64,000 nucleotides of DNA from Kappaphycus alvarezii (GCA_002205965.3 NADL03000639.1:1008545-1072544), one strand, 5' to 3'. Shown: positions 1 through 12,784, counted from the stretch's first letter. Translations and numbers: made by a program. Notes: a model not told the origin generated them from the letters alone.

Positions 1-60
1 GCTTACGAGTTCAATTTGTATACACGTTGGAAAAGTGCATCACCTCGTTAGTATCCACAC

Positions 61-3002
61 ATTGGCACAGAGGTCAAGTCGCAAACCGAAGGTGTTCGCC
101 AAGAGATACACCGACTAACACATGCGGCCCCAGAACAAATCAAGTCCATATGCAGTCAGGCTGGCATCCTAACCGAAAGGATAGAAAAAGCCATAGACGA
201 GGTTAGCGAAGCGTGTACGATCTGCGCGAAGACAGGATACCCTTCCGTTAGCAAGAAGATATCGCTCTCTCATGTGAATGAGGCGTTTAATATGGAAGTG
301 CAGATTGACTTTGCGTTCGAAATCGTCGGGAGAGAAGAGAACCATCCTCGTCATCACAGATACAGGAACGGGCTTTACAGAAGGCCTCATTACAGTCAAC
401 AGAAGTAACGATACAATTTCTGCGTCGCTAGAATCACACTGGATTCTCCGACATGGAGCCCCAGTCTCGCTGTCCGCTGACGACGAGTACAACAAAAGGC
501 AACTGAAGACATTGTTGAGCTCCCATAACATAGTCTTCAAGGCCAGGCCCGCCCGCAGACAACAAAACTGGGATAGTCGAACGCAAAATACAGACCTTGA
601 AGAGCATTATCAGAAAATTGGACCTGGAAGTATCATCATGCTCCGCTCAGGTCATCGTATCAAGGGCAATCTTCATGTCCAATTTCTTCTCTGGATCGAA
701 GCTAATGAGTTCTTTTCAACTAGTACGAGGCTATCAGCCTTCTGTTCTCGGAATCCCCTCCTCCATCGTACCGCCGGAACTCCTAAAAGCTCATGTAGAA
801 CAGTCAGCAACACGCGCACTGCAACGCGCCATGCGATCCAACTCGAGCACGGGCTCTGATCAATTCACCTATAAGCCTGGTGATCAGATCTGGGTATGGT
901 ATAAATCCTCGAAAGGTAACGAACGAAAGGAGTGGGTCCCTGCTATTGTGGAAAGGACATTCCCACACTATATGGAGGCACGTCGGTTGAAGAATAATAC
1001 GCCTGCGCAGGCATGCCCATGAAACCAGCATACGAAGATTGTAGACTCGCACCAAGCTCACCATTGGCAAGAGAATTGTTGAGTTGCTCGTTAGAAGAGG
1101 AGCTTAATCAATCGACGGATGAGGGGGAATATGATAACAGTAATAATGATGACTCAGTCCGTCATCAACGCTCTCTCTCGGCTGCTATCCCACGAGAATT
1201 GTCTAAGGATATGATCGATACAGGCGTGGCTAAGGCCATTGGTCCGACAGAAGAGTACACAGATCTCGTGGAAGATAAGACCGAAAGTAGTCAAGACACC
1301 GCGGCTATGGACATAGATAAGCGGAAAGCGAAATAATAGGACCACATCCGAATCTCTGAACTTACAATCCGATAAGCCACGTATCTTGGACGAATTGTTT
1401 GAGCAAGTAGGCTCCCAGCAAGTGTCGAGGGCTAAGTTGGAGTTTGCCCCATCCTGGATCTTAGATGAAGCGTTTACTGCCGAGCATTCGAGTAACTGGT
1501 CTGACGCCTATACCGAAGTGGAAGACATTGACGTTCCCAAAGACGCTAACGTAGTCACGTCGCATGTCGTATACAAATTGAAAACGGATGAGCAAGGGGA
1601 ACGTAAGCTGAAAGCCCGCATCGTGCCTCATGGCAATGAGGATGACGATAAGGACTCGATAAGGAAAGACTCATCAAACGCACAGCTGTCAGTGATACGA
1701 CTGCTCCTGAGTCTAGTTACATTTTTGAGCTTCTCGATCAAGACTGCAGATATTAAAGGGGCATACCTTCAAAGCGGCCCGATTAAGCGAGATATCTACG
1801 TCCGACCGCCTAGAGAATGGACGACCAATATGGGCTATCGCAAGGGGACGCTTGGAAACTGACCAAGCTACCGTATGGAATTGTTGAGGCTGGTAGACAG
1901 TGGATGCTTACCGTGGAAGAGTGGATGCTGACGACTGCAGGAATGAGGAGAGTGTTGGTATCAGCCAACTTTGTGAAACGCAGCCAGAACGGGTCTATAT
2001 CCTTGTTAGTGGCCAAATTGAGCGATGATTTCTTGGTTGCAGGTAAAATGGAGGCTATAGACGAGTTCATGACGGACCTTAAGAAGAGGTTTATCGTTGG
2101 GAAGATTGTTGACGGTCCGTTGTACGCATTCGGGGGTGTGAGATAAAACATTTCGACGACGGAAGTATCAGGCTGATGATGAATGCGTACTGGAAGAGGA
2201 TAAAGAGCATTCGCCTGAGCAGGACAAGGAGGAAAATGGACAAATCACGCAACAGCAGAAGAGATAGCCCAATACCGGAGTTTGGCAGGCACTTTGCTGT
2301 ACCTGGGAAACGGTGTCCTGCCGCAAGCGTCCCTTGTTGTCTCATTGTTGCAGCAGAGACTAGGTAAGTTGACTGTCCAGCATCTTACAGAAGCAAATAG
2401 CATGGTCCGGGACCTACAGAGGCTCCACCCAGCTATTCTATACCCAAAAGTTCGGAATGCTTCAGACGTAGCCCTTTGTACCCTATCGGACGCAGCCCAT
2501 CCGAGGGACAGAGATTATGGGCAAACTGGTATGCTCGTTGGAATTTTGTGCAGAAATGGGATATCGAAAAATGACGTATTCCACAGTATAGACTGGTGCT
2601 CACACAAGCAGGCAGGGTAAGTCATTCGGCCTATGGAGCAGAGATACTAGCTGCGGCTACGTCAGACGACAGAGGATTTTATTTTAAGACTGCGATTAAC
2701 ACTTTGTTTCCGAACACCCCGGTTAAGCACGAAATGATGGTAGACAGCAAAGCGTTATGGGATACAATCACAACGTTGCACGAGGAAAAGAGTACAGGCT
2801 GAGACAAACTGTGCAACGCATCCGCAATAGCTTCGAAGTAAGGAGCGAACGCTATACGCTGGATACCCGGAACAGAGAATCTAGCTGATGCCTGACCAAG
2901 CGTAACTTTAACATGTGGAGCAGGCTGAATCGTATGTGTGTATCTGGAATTCTGGAGTTGAAGCTGAATCGGAGCAAAATCGTTGACAAAGATGAGTGGT
3001 AA
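61..3002 (+). pseudogene. Copia pol polyprotein (integrase, RT, RNase H), broken frame
   Basis: Fragments in all three plus frames form one copia pol. At 85-260 an integrase zinc-finger remnant shows a late CTICAKTG. Integrase core acidic residues are visible as QIDFAF (about 300) and SADDEYN (about 475), with a later glutamate in a VERKIQ-like stretch (about 570). The RT domain (1420-2150) has KARIVPHGN, IKTADIKGAYLQ and WKLTKLPYGI. Its catalytic box reads LSDDFLVAG near 2017-2040, where copia usually has YVDD; both aspartates remain but the two residues before them differ. RNase H motifs follow at 2290-3002: SAYGAEILAAA, MMVDSKALWD, and a tail resembling ENLADALTKRN. At least six frame breaks occur. 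The last, near 2890, is explained by one missing C. It may be an old copy or an intact copy hit by the same deletion errors as the host genes. Confidence 0.85.
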
Positions 3003-3060
3003 AAACAAATATGGAACTCATTGAGTCGTTAGCTCCAGCTGGTAGCTACGACTGGGGGAG

Positions 3061-3520
3061 TGTCGATTGCTACGTTTACCTGTCCAAGCTGGACAGATAT
3101 CTCACGTGTCAAAGATGATACACATGAGGAAGGTGCATTAGTGGTCCCAGCGCGTGGGGAGACGCCTGGTAGACGAGAGATGAATGCATTGTGTGCTGAG
3201 TCCGTAGTGCTAAGAGAGCACATATGGGAGAGAGAGTGAATGCAAGATGACGTACTCACTCTTGCATTACTGATAGAGGACGCCAACTGTTAATGCAAAG
3301 TGCATTGAGGACGTTGTGGAGAACACAACCGAGCAGATCGGTAGTCTATTAAAGGGATAGTGATGCGCGCCTACCCTGGGGAGAGGGGAGGTAGCCGGCG
3401 ACTTGTGCCGTATCGACTTGCCTGCACCGATCCCTCAACCACTAAACGCACGCTGATTGATCTCAGACCCCTAGCTACCCTTACACTTGTCATCATCCCT
3501 CAGACCGCTGTAATCCACAA
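3061..3520 (+). repeat. Candidate 3' LTR of the copia element
   Basis: Begins TGTCGATTGC directly after a purine-rich tract and ends with CACAACA just before the CAGTA repeat, giving the TG...CA ends expected of an LTR. A TATTAAAG TATA-like motif sits at about 3348. Only one LTR is visible, so the limits are unproven. Confidence 0.4.
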
Positions 3521-3608
3521 CAGTACAGTACAGTACAGTACTGTACGGTAGCTGTGCTTCCGTCCTCTTTGGTGGAGTACTGTACTGTACTGTACTGTAC
3601 TGTACTGT
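3521..3608. repeat. CAGTA/TACTG pentamer inverted repeat
   Basis: About 4 CAGTA units (3521-3540) face about 6 TACTG units (3577-3608) across a ~36-base spacer, so either strand could fold into a long hairpin. The pentamer recurs at about 8864, 19370-19440, 20924, 29103, 52721 and 53026, and it matches the terminal TACAGTA of the mariner-like element at 19440-20935. Confidence 0.75.
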
Positions 3609-4496
3609 GGGCATCGGTTCAGCCCTGGCCGGGTGTGTCTGGTTACCGTAGTGGGCCCATTTTAAAAATTTCAAAAGGTCTCACTTTCCTCCCTCCTGCG
3701 CTTTGTAAACTGCAGACGCAGCCTTTGAATCTCGATGCCTGAGATCAAACGCATTACAGCAATATAAAGGCTCCAAATGTCTTCGACCAGAGTAGCTAGC
3801 TAGAACAACCCCAGTCTTCTACGGTAAACCAACCACAAGCCATGAGATTTCTTCGTATCTCATGCTTGCAATATACAAGTGGCACCAATCGCTGTATCCT
3901 TCTAGCCCCTTTTTCAAACCCCAAATCGCCAAGTGCCACATCCAGCAATCACGGACAACATTCCGAGCTGCTTTCCTACATAGAATTATTGAGACTGCCT
4001 TGTTTTGGCTTTCCCAGTAGATAAATTTCGTTGATTTTGCGCAACACAAATTCCATACGGTTGCTAAAGCTGTACAGTACCCTTTGATTCGAAAAAAAAT
4101 GCAACGGAAGCCTGGGGCATTTTCTCATTGAAGCTCGTTTCGAATGCGGTCCAAAATGCGGAACAGAGAGCGTGCACCGTATCCAATATCCGGCCGACAA
4201 GTGGTCGTTCGTGTTCCATAGCACCCACGAGCCACATCTCCTCTATCAACTACCTTTGTGAGGCCCTCCAGCAACCCAACATTCAGCACCCTGGCCTGAC
4301 CTGTGATAGCCCTCTGTACAAATACGTCACCCAACAACCGTCTAACTTTGCCCCGCGCCCAAGTCACAGCTCTTGATCCCGTGCTAGTACGTGACGCTTT
4401 GATCTCTTCCGGTCACCTCTCACGGTTCAACGATTCCCACGGGCGTACAGATCCTTTTCATCTCAAAATTCCCGAAAAAGCAACCGCTAAGCAGTC
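3609..4496. other. Intergenic, upstream of cbbX
   Basis: Short overlapping ORFs on both strands have no recognisable motif. A stretch at 4030-4110 is AT-rich. No clear TATA box was found near the cbbX start. I see no gene here. Confidence 0.5.
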
Positions 4497-5685
4497 ATGG
4501 CCTTTGTCAACGTCGGTCCCACTACCTTCCTCGGTGCGTCAGTGTCCCCACGGGTGGCTGTGTCGCCCCGTCGTCCATTCAAAGCCACCATTCGCATGAA
4601 CGGCAACGTGGGCGACGATGGTTACGAGGTGCCAGTTACTCGTCGTTTGTCAGATGCCCTCAAAGAAAAGGACGTGGAGGCCCGCAAGATTCGGGAGGAG
4701 ATGAGAGACGGGAGCGCGAGAAGATTGAGATGCGTATGCGTCGTCAACGCAAGGTCGATGCTTTGAATGCGATTCCTGATGATTTGGAGGTGGGCAGTGT
4801 GAATCAGCACATGTTTGAGGCAGGCGTGCAAGGAAATTGGATCAGTTGGATCATGACCTTGTCGGTTGAAGCCGGTCAAGACTAGGGTCGCCGAGATTGC
4901 GGCATTGTTGATTGTGGATAAGATGAGGAAGGGCTTGGGATTGGAGACGGCCGTGCCAAGTCTGCACATGTCGTTCACAGGCGCGCCGGGACCGGTAAGA
5001 CTACTGTGGCTATGAGGATGGGGCAGCTGTTGGCTCGCATGGGATACTGCAGGAGCGGCCATCTGGTGGTGGCGACTAGGGATGACTTGGTGGGGCAGTA
5101 CGTCGGCCACACTGCGCCAAAGACAAAGGAAGTGATCAAAAAGTCGTTTGGAGGCGTGCTGTTGGTGGATGAAGCGTACTATTTGTACAATGCAGCGAAT
5201 GATAAGGATTACGGTCAGGAGTCGATTGAAATTTTGCTCAATGTTATGGACACCAGAGGGAGGACCTGGTGGTTGTATTGGCCGGGTACGAGGACAAGAT
5301 GGACAAGTTCTATTCGTACAATCCTGGTATGAGCAGTCGTATCGGGAACCACATCAACTTTCCAAACTATTCCTCGGAAGAATTAGTGAAGATTGCCGAG
5401 TTCATGACGCGTGATCTGGAGTACCAGTTTGCAGAGGGGTCTGCAGACAAGTTCAAGGGCTATATTGAGAAGAGAATGTCGATGCCCTACTTTTCCAACG
5501 CCAGAACTGTGCGCAACGCTGTAGATAGGGCTCGTATGCGTGCTTCTATCCGTCTGTTTAACCAGGCGATGGGGAGAGAAGGAGATGGTATGGTGTCGAA
5601 GACTGACTTGATGACGATTTTGCCTGAGGATTTAGTTTCGGCGGAGGAGCTTGCTGCTCGCGGGAACTCGGCTATTGTCGAATAG
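4497..5685 (+). CDS. cbbX: Red-type Rubisco activase CbbX, nuclear copy with plastid leader (frame broken)
   Basis: CbbX is an AAA+ ATPase that removes inhibitory sugar phosphates from red-type Rubisco in the plastid. The first ~45 residues ([18 protein letters not shown], then basic and Ser-rich) look like a red algal plastid transit peptide, so this is the nuclear rather than the plastid copy. Walker A is readable as GAPG-TGKTT at 4980-5005, Walker B as LLVDEA at 5161-5175, a CbbX-like pore segment as [10 protein letters not shown] near 5100-5120, a sensor region as [10 protein letters not shown] near 5280 and the arginine finger as [10 protein letters not shown] near 5325. Five frame breaks (about 4707, 4840, 4866, 4990, 5255) are each cured by one added base, mostly in short homopolymers. 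The repaired length would be about 397 residues, right for leader plus a ~300-residue CbbX core. I read it as a live gene with assembly deletions. The start is chosen because the leader begins there. Confidence 0.93.
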
Positions 5686-6022
5686 GGGGGTGGCTAGTGG
5701 CGCTGAACATTTTTTTTTAAAAGAGTTGCCTTTCTGTTTGGTGGTGGCGGTAGGTTGGGGATAAACTTCTGGACACTATAGCGTAGTTGATGCAAGTAGT
5801 AACACCGGTTGGATCTTGTGTGAGGACGAAAATGTTGCCTAGTGTCGCCTGTGGCTGGAAGGGTGACTGAGTGCGAGACCTTTGGCATTAGTGCCAGTTT
5901 TACTTGTTCAGTCGAGTCGCACGGTGATGTCTGCTCACAGCCACCTTTCAGACAGCTTTTCATCGAATCATCCTGATGGATGCCCGTAAGCTTCTGTCGC
6001 CGTCGATCTCTACTTTGCAAAG
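5686..6022. other. Intergenic between cbbX and the LINE 3' end
   Basis: Contains a poly-T run at 5711-5718 shortly after the cbbX stop. No gene or clear regulatory signal was seen. Confidence 0.5.
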
Positions 6023-8641
6023 TTTATTTTACCACAGACATATGCAGGTACAACATGCAAAGTCTTGAATACCCCACACGTGGACCGAATCGCATAACTA
6101 AGCTGCTGATAAAGCCGAGTCTTCACTCCTCCCGTCGAGCATCCGGTGCGGGTTGCGACAGCGGCAGCGTATTCGTCGATTACCTTCGACGTAGTCGCAG
6201 ACGGCGATCCAAGTGAGTCGAAGGCTAGCGGCGCAAACTTCCATCCCAGTTTTGATCGTCCTGGGATGGCTTCACTGGGATGGCTGCTACTTTGCTGCCA
6301 AGCTCCCCTTTTTTCCGTCTTTCCGTTGCATTGGCAACGGCGCGCGCCTCACGCGCTCCAATGGACATGAACCCTCTTGGAATGGCGATGTAACTGTGAC
6401 GTCGTCCGCCACCGGGAGGGGCGGCAAGGTGTTGTTCTCTTCCGACTTCGGGTGCACTAGAATGTCGGCAGGCCGTGCATTCAGTCCGGGAAGTAAGTAT
6501 TTCACCTCATGTTGGACGCCGACTCCTGCTGCTTTGAACACTTGTCGGCCAAATACCTTCACTACGGCATTGTGCCGGTTGGTCTATCCCAGGCCTTTTT
6601 CGCAAAAATCCGCTGAATGGTCACCTCGGTTGTCCATGGGCCTGTTGCACTCCGCGCATTGCAGCGGCACAGTGTCGTCAAACACGTGAACTCCCAGGTG
6701 GCGGCGTAGCATCACTGATCACATCTTATTATAAGGTCGGCTGACCGCAACGGATGTGCGGTGAGAACGACTGCAGCAGGCGTCTCTAAGTATGCCTGGC
6801 GGCGGATCCTTTGCCGAATATCAGCCTCCGTATGCAGCGTTGTGCTTGGGAACCTCTTCCATTCGTCTTCTTTCCAGAATACCTTTGCTGCCGACTTGCA
6901 CCAGGCTCGATACAAAATGCTGTGTGTATTATCGGGCTTGTTTGCAAGGTTGGCCGCTGTCAGCGTTTCTGGAGACCATCATGTCGGTCAGAGAAGCTTC
7001 GGTTGAGTCGTCGGACAAACTCGAGAAGGTGGGTATCAGCATGTGCATAGCTTTGTCCACGGTGCTGGGCTACGCTAGGATTATCGGGGCATGTCACTTT
7101 TCGGAGTCGATGACGCTGGCCGCATACGACGCTAGATTCAGTGCTGCCACGGTGTGAATCCTTGGCCTCCGAGGCGCAACGGAAGAGCCACTTGCTGGCG
7201 GACCGCACTTGTCATCGGCACGTTGTTTGACCGCGAGTAATATTCCATCTGTTCTCGGTTAAATCTCATTGCCAGGACGCTTGTTGCACTCGGCGGTGTT
7301 AGCTTCATCACATGATGTTGCTCGCATGTCGAGGCACAAACACGGTGGAGGTGGAACTGGATGCGGGCATCCCCAATTCCGTCGATCAGCGATAACGTGT
7401 TTTGGCATCCTGCAATTTTTTCATTGAGAAAGTTCTCCATGAATTGAGGCGAACCGATCGGGGCGCCGAGGAGGTCAATGCCGTGATTTGAGAAGTTCTC
7501 ATTTGGAAAGCGGTGCAGTAGGGGTGTCTCAGTGGCAGGGTGGCGCGGCCAGAATAGGCGTGTCTTCACTAAGTTTAGATACAGGCCATGATCAGGTCCC
7601 TTAGACCTCAGGATCTCGACAGCCTTGTCGAGCTCAGTGTGATTGCCTACCAGGGTGTCGTCATCCGCATACCATCTGTGTAGATGGAGTTGGGTCTGAT
7701 CGGAAATTTCTCTTGCCAGTGGGTGTATGGCAAGGGAGGACATCAACATACTTGCTGGGTCCCTTTGTTGCATCCCTTCTTGGCTGGGGATGTCTTGTGT
7801 CGATGCTGCAGGCAAGATTGGCGACGGCATTTGACGAGCATACACCATGTTCAGAAAGCGGCATAACGACGGCACTTTTGTCGGTAAAAGGTCGATCATT
7901 TTCTGTCTCGAGAAGCGGTTGAACGCATTATGCGCATGCACTGAAACCAGCGCGTAGTCCTCATCTTCACCTTTGGTGGCGACCAGTCTCCGGGCTTCAT
8001 GTACGATAGAATCCAGTCCACAGTGCACTCCGTTGGCCACCTGTAGTGGAGCGAGGTATTCCCTCGTGTCTTCCAATGCCTGGGGTAGGAGCACTTTTGT
8101 CCCCAGTCGCCGCAATGCCGTCCCAATTGCCATGGGGCGGATCTTGTCTGGCCGGGGTTGGATCGGCAACAGCGTCGCAGAGGAGATAAGGGGGATTGTC
8201 TTATTTGGAAGGTCTCCATGAGCTAGTCTCGTCACAACAGCTGTTAGTACCGAGATACACGTCACCCCAGCTTCAGGGCTCACCGTTTGTTGGCCGGCAG
8301 GTGCAGGAGTCGAGGTGACATTCTGTCAGGGCCAGGTGCGGAGTTAGGGTTCAGGCGTCGGACCGCACGTAGAACCGTTTCCTCCGAAATGTCCACCGAA
8401 AGCGGCAAGTCTCTCGCTTCTATGGCTCTCACCGGAGACTGTGGTGCTGGGTGCATTTTTCGCAGGCTTTCGATGACTTGCGGGTCACGCACGTCTGCAA
8501 TGCGCGACTGGTGCGGGGTGCGCATTGCACGCCCATATTGCGCATCTGCAGCAAGACGGGCTGCCCTGCGCAATTTTGCTTCGCGCATTGCGTCGTTCTG
8601 TTGAGGACGTGGTCGGACCACTCGTTCTTCTTTGTTGCCAT
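6023..8641 (-). mobile_element. LINE-like (non-LTR) retrotransposon, 5' truncated
   Basis: The minus strand carries a reverse transcriptase followed by a long C-terminal region and ends at about 6023. The end is set by a second copy of the same 3' terminus at 49617-50003, which shares sequence from TTTACCACAGACATAT inward. No endonuclease domain is visible upstream of the RT, and similarity to coding sequence stops near 8641-8720, so the copy appears 5' truncated, as is usual for target-primed insertions. No LTR and no obvious poly-A tail are present; the 3' flank reads GGTAAAATAAAC on the minus strand. Confidence 0.75.
6146..8641 (-). pseudogene. LINE-like reverse transcriptase polyprotein
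   Basis: The largest clean piece (7138-8283, 381 codons) is a reverse transcriptase. It has PDKIRPMAIGTALRRLGTKV in the fingers/palm region and a catalytic WYADDDTL (about 7650-7670), the YADD form of the YxDD box. The upstream piece (8280-8641) begins MATKKNEWSDHVLN and holds NPNSAPGPDRMSPRLL, the finger motif of non-LTR RTs. Downstream, in shifted frames to about 6146, is a C-terminal region with a Cys/His-rich patch near 6600-6680 and a final LAFDSLGSPSATT-like stretch that recurs in the copy at 49.7 kb. Frames change near 8280, 7150, 6960 and 6700. The continuous RT core suggests a young copy with sequence errors or light decay. Confidence 0.8.
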
Positions 8642-8721
8642 TTTGGTTTCAATCCACTATTGTTTAGCTCTCTACTTGAGTAAAACATAGCAAGTGTGTG
8701 CCGAGATTCGGTTTTGCTCAA

Positions 8722-9315
8722 GCAGGTCAGGTCAATGTACCCACCGAAGTACGGTGCCCAAAACTGTTTGCGAATTGTTCATTTTTCTTGTTTCTAGCTT
8801 GCCTACTCCCCAGTGGGTGTCAAAGTCGACGGGGACTAATTTGGCGCTGTGTCTGCACAGCACTGTACAGTGTACAGTACAGTACATTGACTGGCCTGAC
8901 TATTCGGAAAGGTTAAATGGATGTGCCACGTAAGCCACGGGGAGTGTTTGCAGCCTACCCATACTCAGGAATTTGTGTCCACGTGTGAAACAACAATTGG
9001 CTACGTCTCCACGTGACTTTTCAGCGAGGGAAAAGTTTTCTTTAGTTTGAAACAAAAGCTCTGGGCCGAATGGAAAAATTGAATTTTTGTGTCAGTAGGC
9101 TGGGTTAGTTTCCCGCGTAAATGTTTGCTAAATTTGGGTGATGGCAACATTTATACCGCTGCAGGCCGGACTAGATCTGCAGAGGTTGAAACAATTGCTT
9201 TTCATACACACTAGCAAGCTAGGCTTTTGAGTTCATCAGGGTTTCCGGGACCTTGCTCTGCCCTGTTTCACAACCATCCCTTCTTTTCATCACCCAAATT
9301 TCCCTACGGTAAGCA
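8722..9315. other. POL3 upstream region
   Basis: A GTACAGTACAGTACA repeat lies at 8864-8886. A TTTATACC motif near 9150 is a possible TATA box about 165 bases before the POL3 start. Nothing else recognisable. Confidence 0.4.
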
Positions 9316-12300
9316 ATGTCTCCTCCAACTACCACACGCCTCAACAAAGGCATCGATGACGATGATGACTACGAAAGAGAGGAACTCCTCCAAATGGCAG
9401 AGGAAGATATTGAGATTGAGCAGCAAGCCGCTGAATATGCCATGGAGCCACCGTCGGGGCCTACCAAAATCGACGCGGAGATATTTCCAAACAAATTACT
9501 GAGCATGAACGTTGGCGCCGCCCAGAGTTCAAGGGCCTGAACGAAAAGACAGACCCCTTGGTAATGATGCAAGTGGATGCATCGGTGGGAACTGAAGTTG
9601 ATAGTAGCGGGGAGGCCTTGATTTACATGTATGGACTAATGAAAGGAGGGCATTCAGTTTTGGCCAAAGTGCATCATTTTTGTCATTTCTTTTATGCCCC
9701 AGTCACGGATGACCAGATCACTTGGAAACGATTTGAGAGCAGCGCTAGTGTTATGGATGAAAAAAGGAGGTATATCTCCAGGGAAGGCCGGGATTGTCAA
9801 GGTGGAGATTTGCAGAAGAGAAGCATCAAGTACTATATTCCCGGAGACCCCGAGATTAAGTACTACAAGATCACGTTGCTTAATCCTGAAATGATAACGA
9901 GAGTTGCCAAGAGGCTGCAACAAGGCGGACTGGAAGTGATGAAATCAAATGGTCAAGTAGTGAAACTTCCAGAATTGATGACCTACGAGTCTACCTTGGA
10001 CTACTTGCTTCGGTTCATGATCGATGTCGGGCTGGTTGGATGCTCATGGCTAACTGTGGAGCCAGGGAAGTACACAATTACGCCGGATGACAACAAAAAA
10101 TCCCCCTGCAACTCGAGGTGGACATCGAAGCCACGATATAATAGCACACAAGCCAGAAGGCGAGTGGCTGTCGACAGCGCCGTTGCGGCGCTTATCCTTA
10201 GATATTGAGTGTGCAGCCGAGAAAGGCAAATTTCCTGATGCCAAGCATAACAGTGTTATTCAAATTGCGAATTATGTGTGGGAACATGGTCGCGAAAAGC
10301 CAAGCTCAAAGGTCATTTTCACTCTGAAAAGCTGCGCCGAAATCGTCGGTGTTGATGTTAGATCCTTTGAAACGGAGGAGGAACTATTGTCTGCTTGGTC
10401 CGAGTTTGTCAGGATTTCGGACCCGGATATCTTGACGGGTACAACATTGTCAATTTTGATCTACCGTACCTCCTTGATCGCGCCGAGGTGCTCTCTGTAG
10501 CGGAGTTTCCCTATCTGGGGCGTTTATTGCGCCACAAGACGAAGAAGAAGAACACGCTGATGAGTTCATCTGCATTCGGAAAACACAAGTCAACGTCTTT
10601 TTCCATGGATGGTCGTGTGATCTTTGATATGCTTCAATTGATGACGAGGGAGTATAAGCTCAGGTCGTACTCCTTAAACTCGGTCTCCGCAGAGTTCCTT
10701 GGACAACAAAAGAGGATGTGCACCATAGCATCATTTCAGATTTGCAGAGAGGCGATGAACAAACCCGACGAAGGCTCGCAGTGTACTGCTTAAAGGATGC
10801 TATGCTACCTTTAATGCTGATGGACAAGTTGTTGTCTCTAACAAATTACATGGAGATGGCTCGTGTGACGGGAATCCCGTTGGGTTGGCTCGTATCGCGC
10901 GGTCATATGATCAAGGTCGTTAGTCTGCTTCATCGCAAGAGCCATTTAGTGGATCTCTTGATTCCTGATGAAAAGCGAAGCAGAAAAGAGGGAGGAAGGA
11001 GCAGACGGACCTCGTTTTGAGGGAGCCACAGTTATTGATCCCAACACCGGTTTTTATGAGGATCCCATCGCAACGTTGGATTTTGCTTCCCTGTATCCAT
11101 CAATCATCATGGCGCATAACCTGTGCTACAGCACCTTGATTCCGCAGCAGCATTTGAGTCATATGAAGCCGGGGGACTACTCCAAAACTCCTTCGGGAGA
11201 CTTTTTGTTCGAAAGCATGTCAAAAAGGGGATTCTTTCGAAGATATTGGAAGAACTGCTGGCGGCGAGAAAGCAGGCAAAGAAGGATTTGAAAGCAGAAA
11301 AGGATCCGTTTGTGAAATCAGTGCTGAATGGAAGACAGCTTGCATTGAAGATATCTGCGAATGCTGTATACGGCTTTACAGGCGCCTCTGTTGGAAAGCT
11401 TCCCTGTATGCAGATCTCAGCCTCGACGACGGCATATGGGCGTGAAATGATTACAAGACTAAGGCAGAGGTCTTAAAGAGTTACAAGGGTGCCGAGGTTA
11501 TTTATGGCGATACCGATTCCGTGATGATCAAATTTGGTGCTGGAAAATCCTTGGAAGAATGCATGCGATTAGGGGAGGAGGCTGCTGCGGCCATTTCGGA
11601 GAAATTCCCCAAACCCGTGAAGCTTGAATTTGAGAAATGCTATCACCCTTTCTTGCTCGTGAATAAGAAGCGTTACGCTGGATTACTATGGACCAATGTA
11701 GAGAACTACGATAAATGGATACCAAGGGAATTGAATCGGTTCGCAGAGACAATTGCAGGCTTGTCGCGAACGTCATAACATCGGTCCTCGAGTTGTTACT
11801 GAAGAAGCGCGACCCTAATCAGGCGATAGCAATGGTGAAGCAAGTTGTGTCCGATTTGCTACAGAACAAGATTGATGTGTCCCTGCTTGTCGTCTCCAAG
11901 ACACTATCAAAAACCAACTATGCGAACAAACAACCTCATGACGTACTAGCACAGAAACTTCGCGCAAAGGGCGCTGCTACTGCCCCTTCTCTCGGAGATC
12001 GTGTGCCATATGTTATTACGGCAGGATTGAAGAATGTACCAGTCTACGACAGAGCAGAGGACCCTTTGATTGTACTCGAGCAAAACAAGCCTATTGACTA
12101 CAAGTATTATTTGGAAAATATGTTGCGGAAACCTTTGGAGCGAATTTTTACCCAGTAATGAAGGACATGAACGAATCCGTCAAATCGCTTTTTGAAGGGA
12201 AGCACACCCGTACCGTGACCATAGTAACACCTACGACGGGAAGTTTTCAGAAGTTTGCATCTTCTCAACCGAGGTGTCTAGGCTGCAAGGCTCTCATTGA

Positions 12301-12546
12301 AGAGGGCCCTATGCAAGCATTGCAAGCCAGCAACTGCCAAACACTACACCAAGAGCCTGGACAATGTGACAAAGCTGGAGCGGGTTTATTCATCACTTTG
12401 GACAGAGTGCCAGAGGTGCATGGGGGAAATATGCCAAGATGTTCTGTGCAGCAATGGGATTGCCCAATATTCTACCGGCGACGGAAGGCGCAAACGGATC
12501 TTAAGGTGCCTCGGAGAAGTTGTCCCGTTTTGATCTCGAATGGTAG
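9316..12546 (+). CDS. POL3: DNA polymerase delta catalytic subunit (frame broken)
   Basis: This is the B-family replicative polymerase that, with its accessory subunits and PCNA, makes the lagging strand in the nucleus. In order: acidic N-terminus ([18 protein letters not shown]); exonuclease motif I with DIECAA at 10201; motif II with [11 protein letters not shown] near 10450; motif III with YCLKDAM near 10785; polymerase motif [12 protein letters not shown], near 11080; motif [20 protein letters not shown], near 11350; motif C, YGDTDSVM, at 11502. The C-terminus has both cysteine clusters: CysA (CLGCKAL...CKHC, 12271-12330), the zinc site for PCNA contact, and CysB ([14 protein letters not shown]..., 12409-12465), the iron-sulfur site for subunit binding. 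About ten frame breaks are each cured by one base. The native frame ends ...FDLEW then TAG at 12544-12546. Expected length is about 1,080 residues, normal for the family. All catalytic motifs are intact. Confidence 0.95.
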
Positions 12547-12784
12547 CTTCTAGGAGATATCCAAGGATGGCACAGGTATCTAGACTCATTCTGCCCAACT
12601 TTTACTTCTGTACAATTAGCGGCTTGTTCAAAATGACCTCTGCCAGATCATTTTGTAGTTGCCAAGAGCAGGCTATCGCCAATTGACACCAAAGGCTCAT
12701 AGGTTGCCTTGCGTAATTAATGACTTCCGATTGATGACGTTCGTTAGTCGCAAAAAAATAGGTAAAGTGGCACAAGGAGCGTTG

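Larger units (their letters stand above)
1..3520 (+). mobile_element. Ty1/copia LTR retrotransposon, right part with possible 3' LTR
   Basis: The left edge cuts the element inside the integrase region, so gag and the 5' LTR are absent. Integrase, reverse transcriptase and RNase H follow in the copia order (integrase before RT), which separates it from gypsy. The coding part stops at 3002. A purine tract (GGGGGAG, ending 3060) lies just before a TGTCG start, and a plausible LTR runs to an ACA end at about 3520, immediately before a CAGTA repeat. The LTR limits are inferred because the matching 5' LTR is not in the window. Confidence 0.8.
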
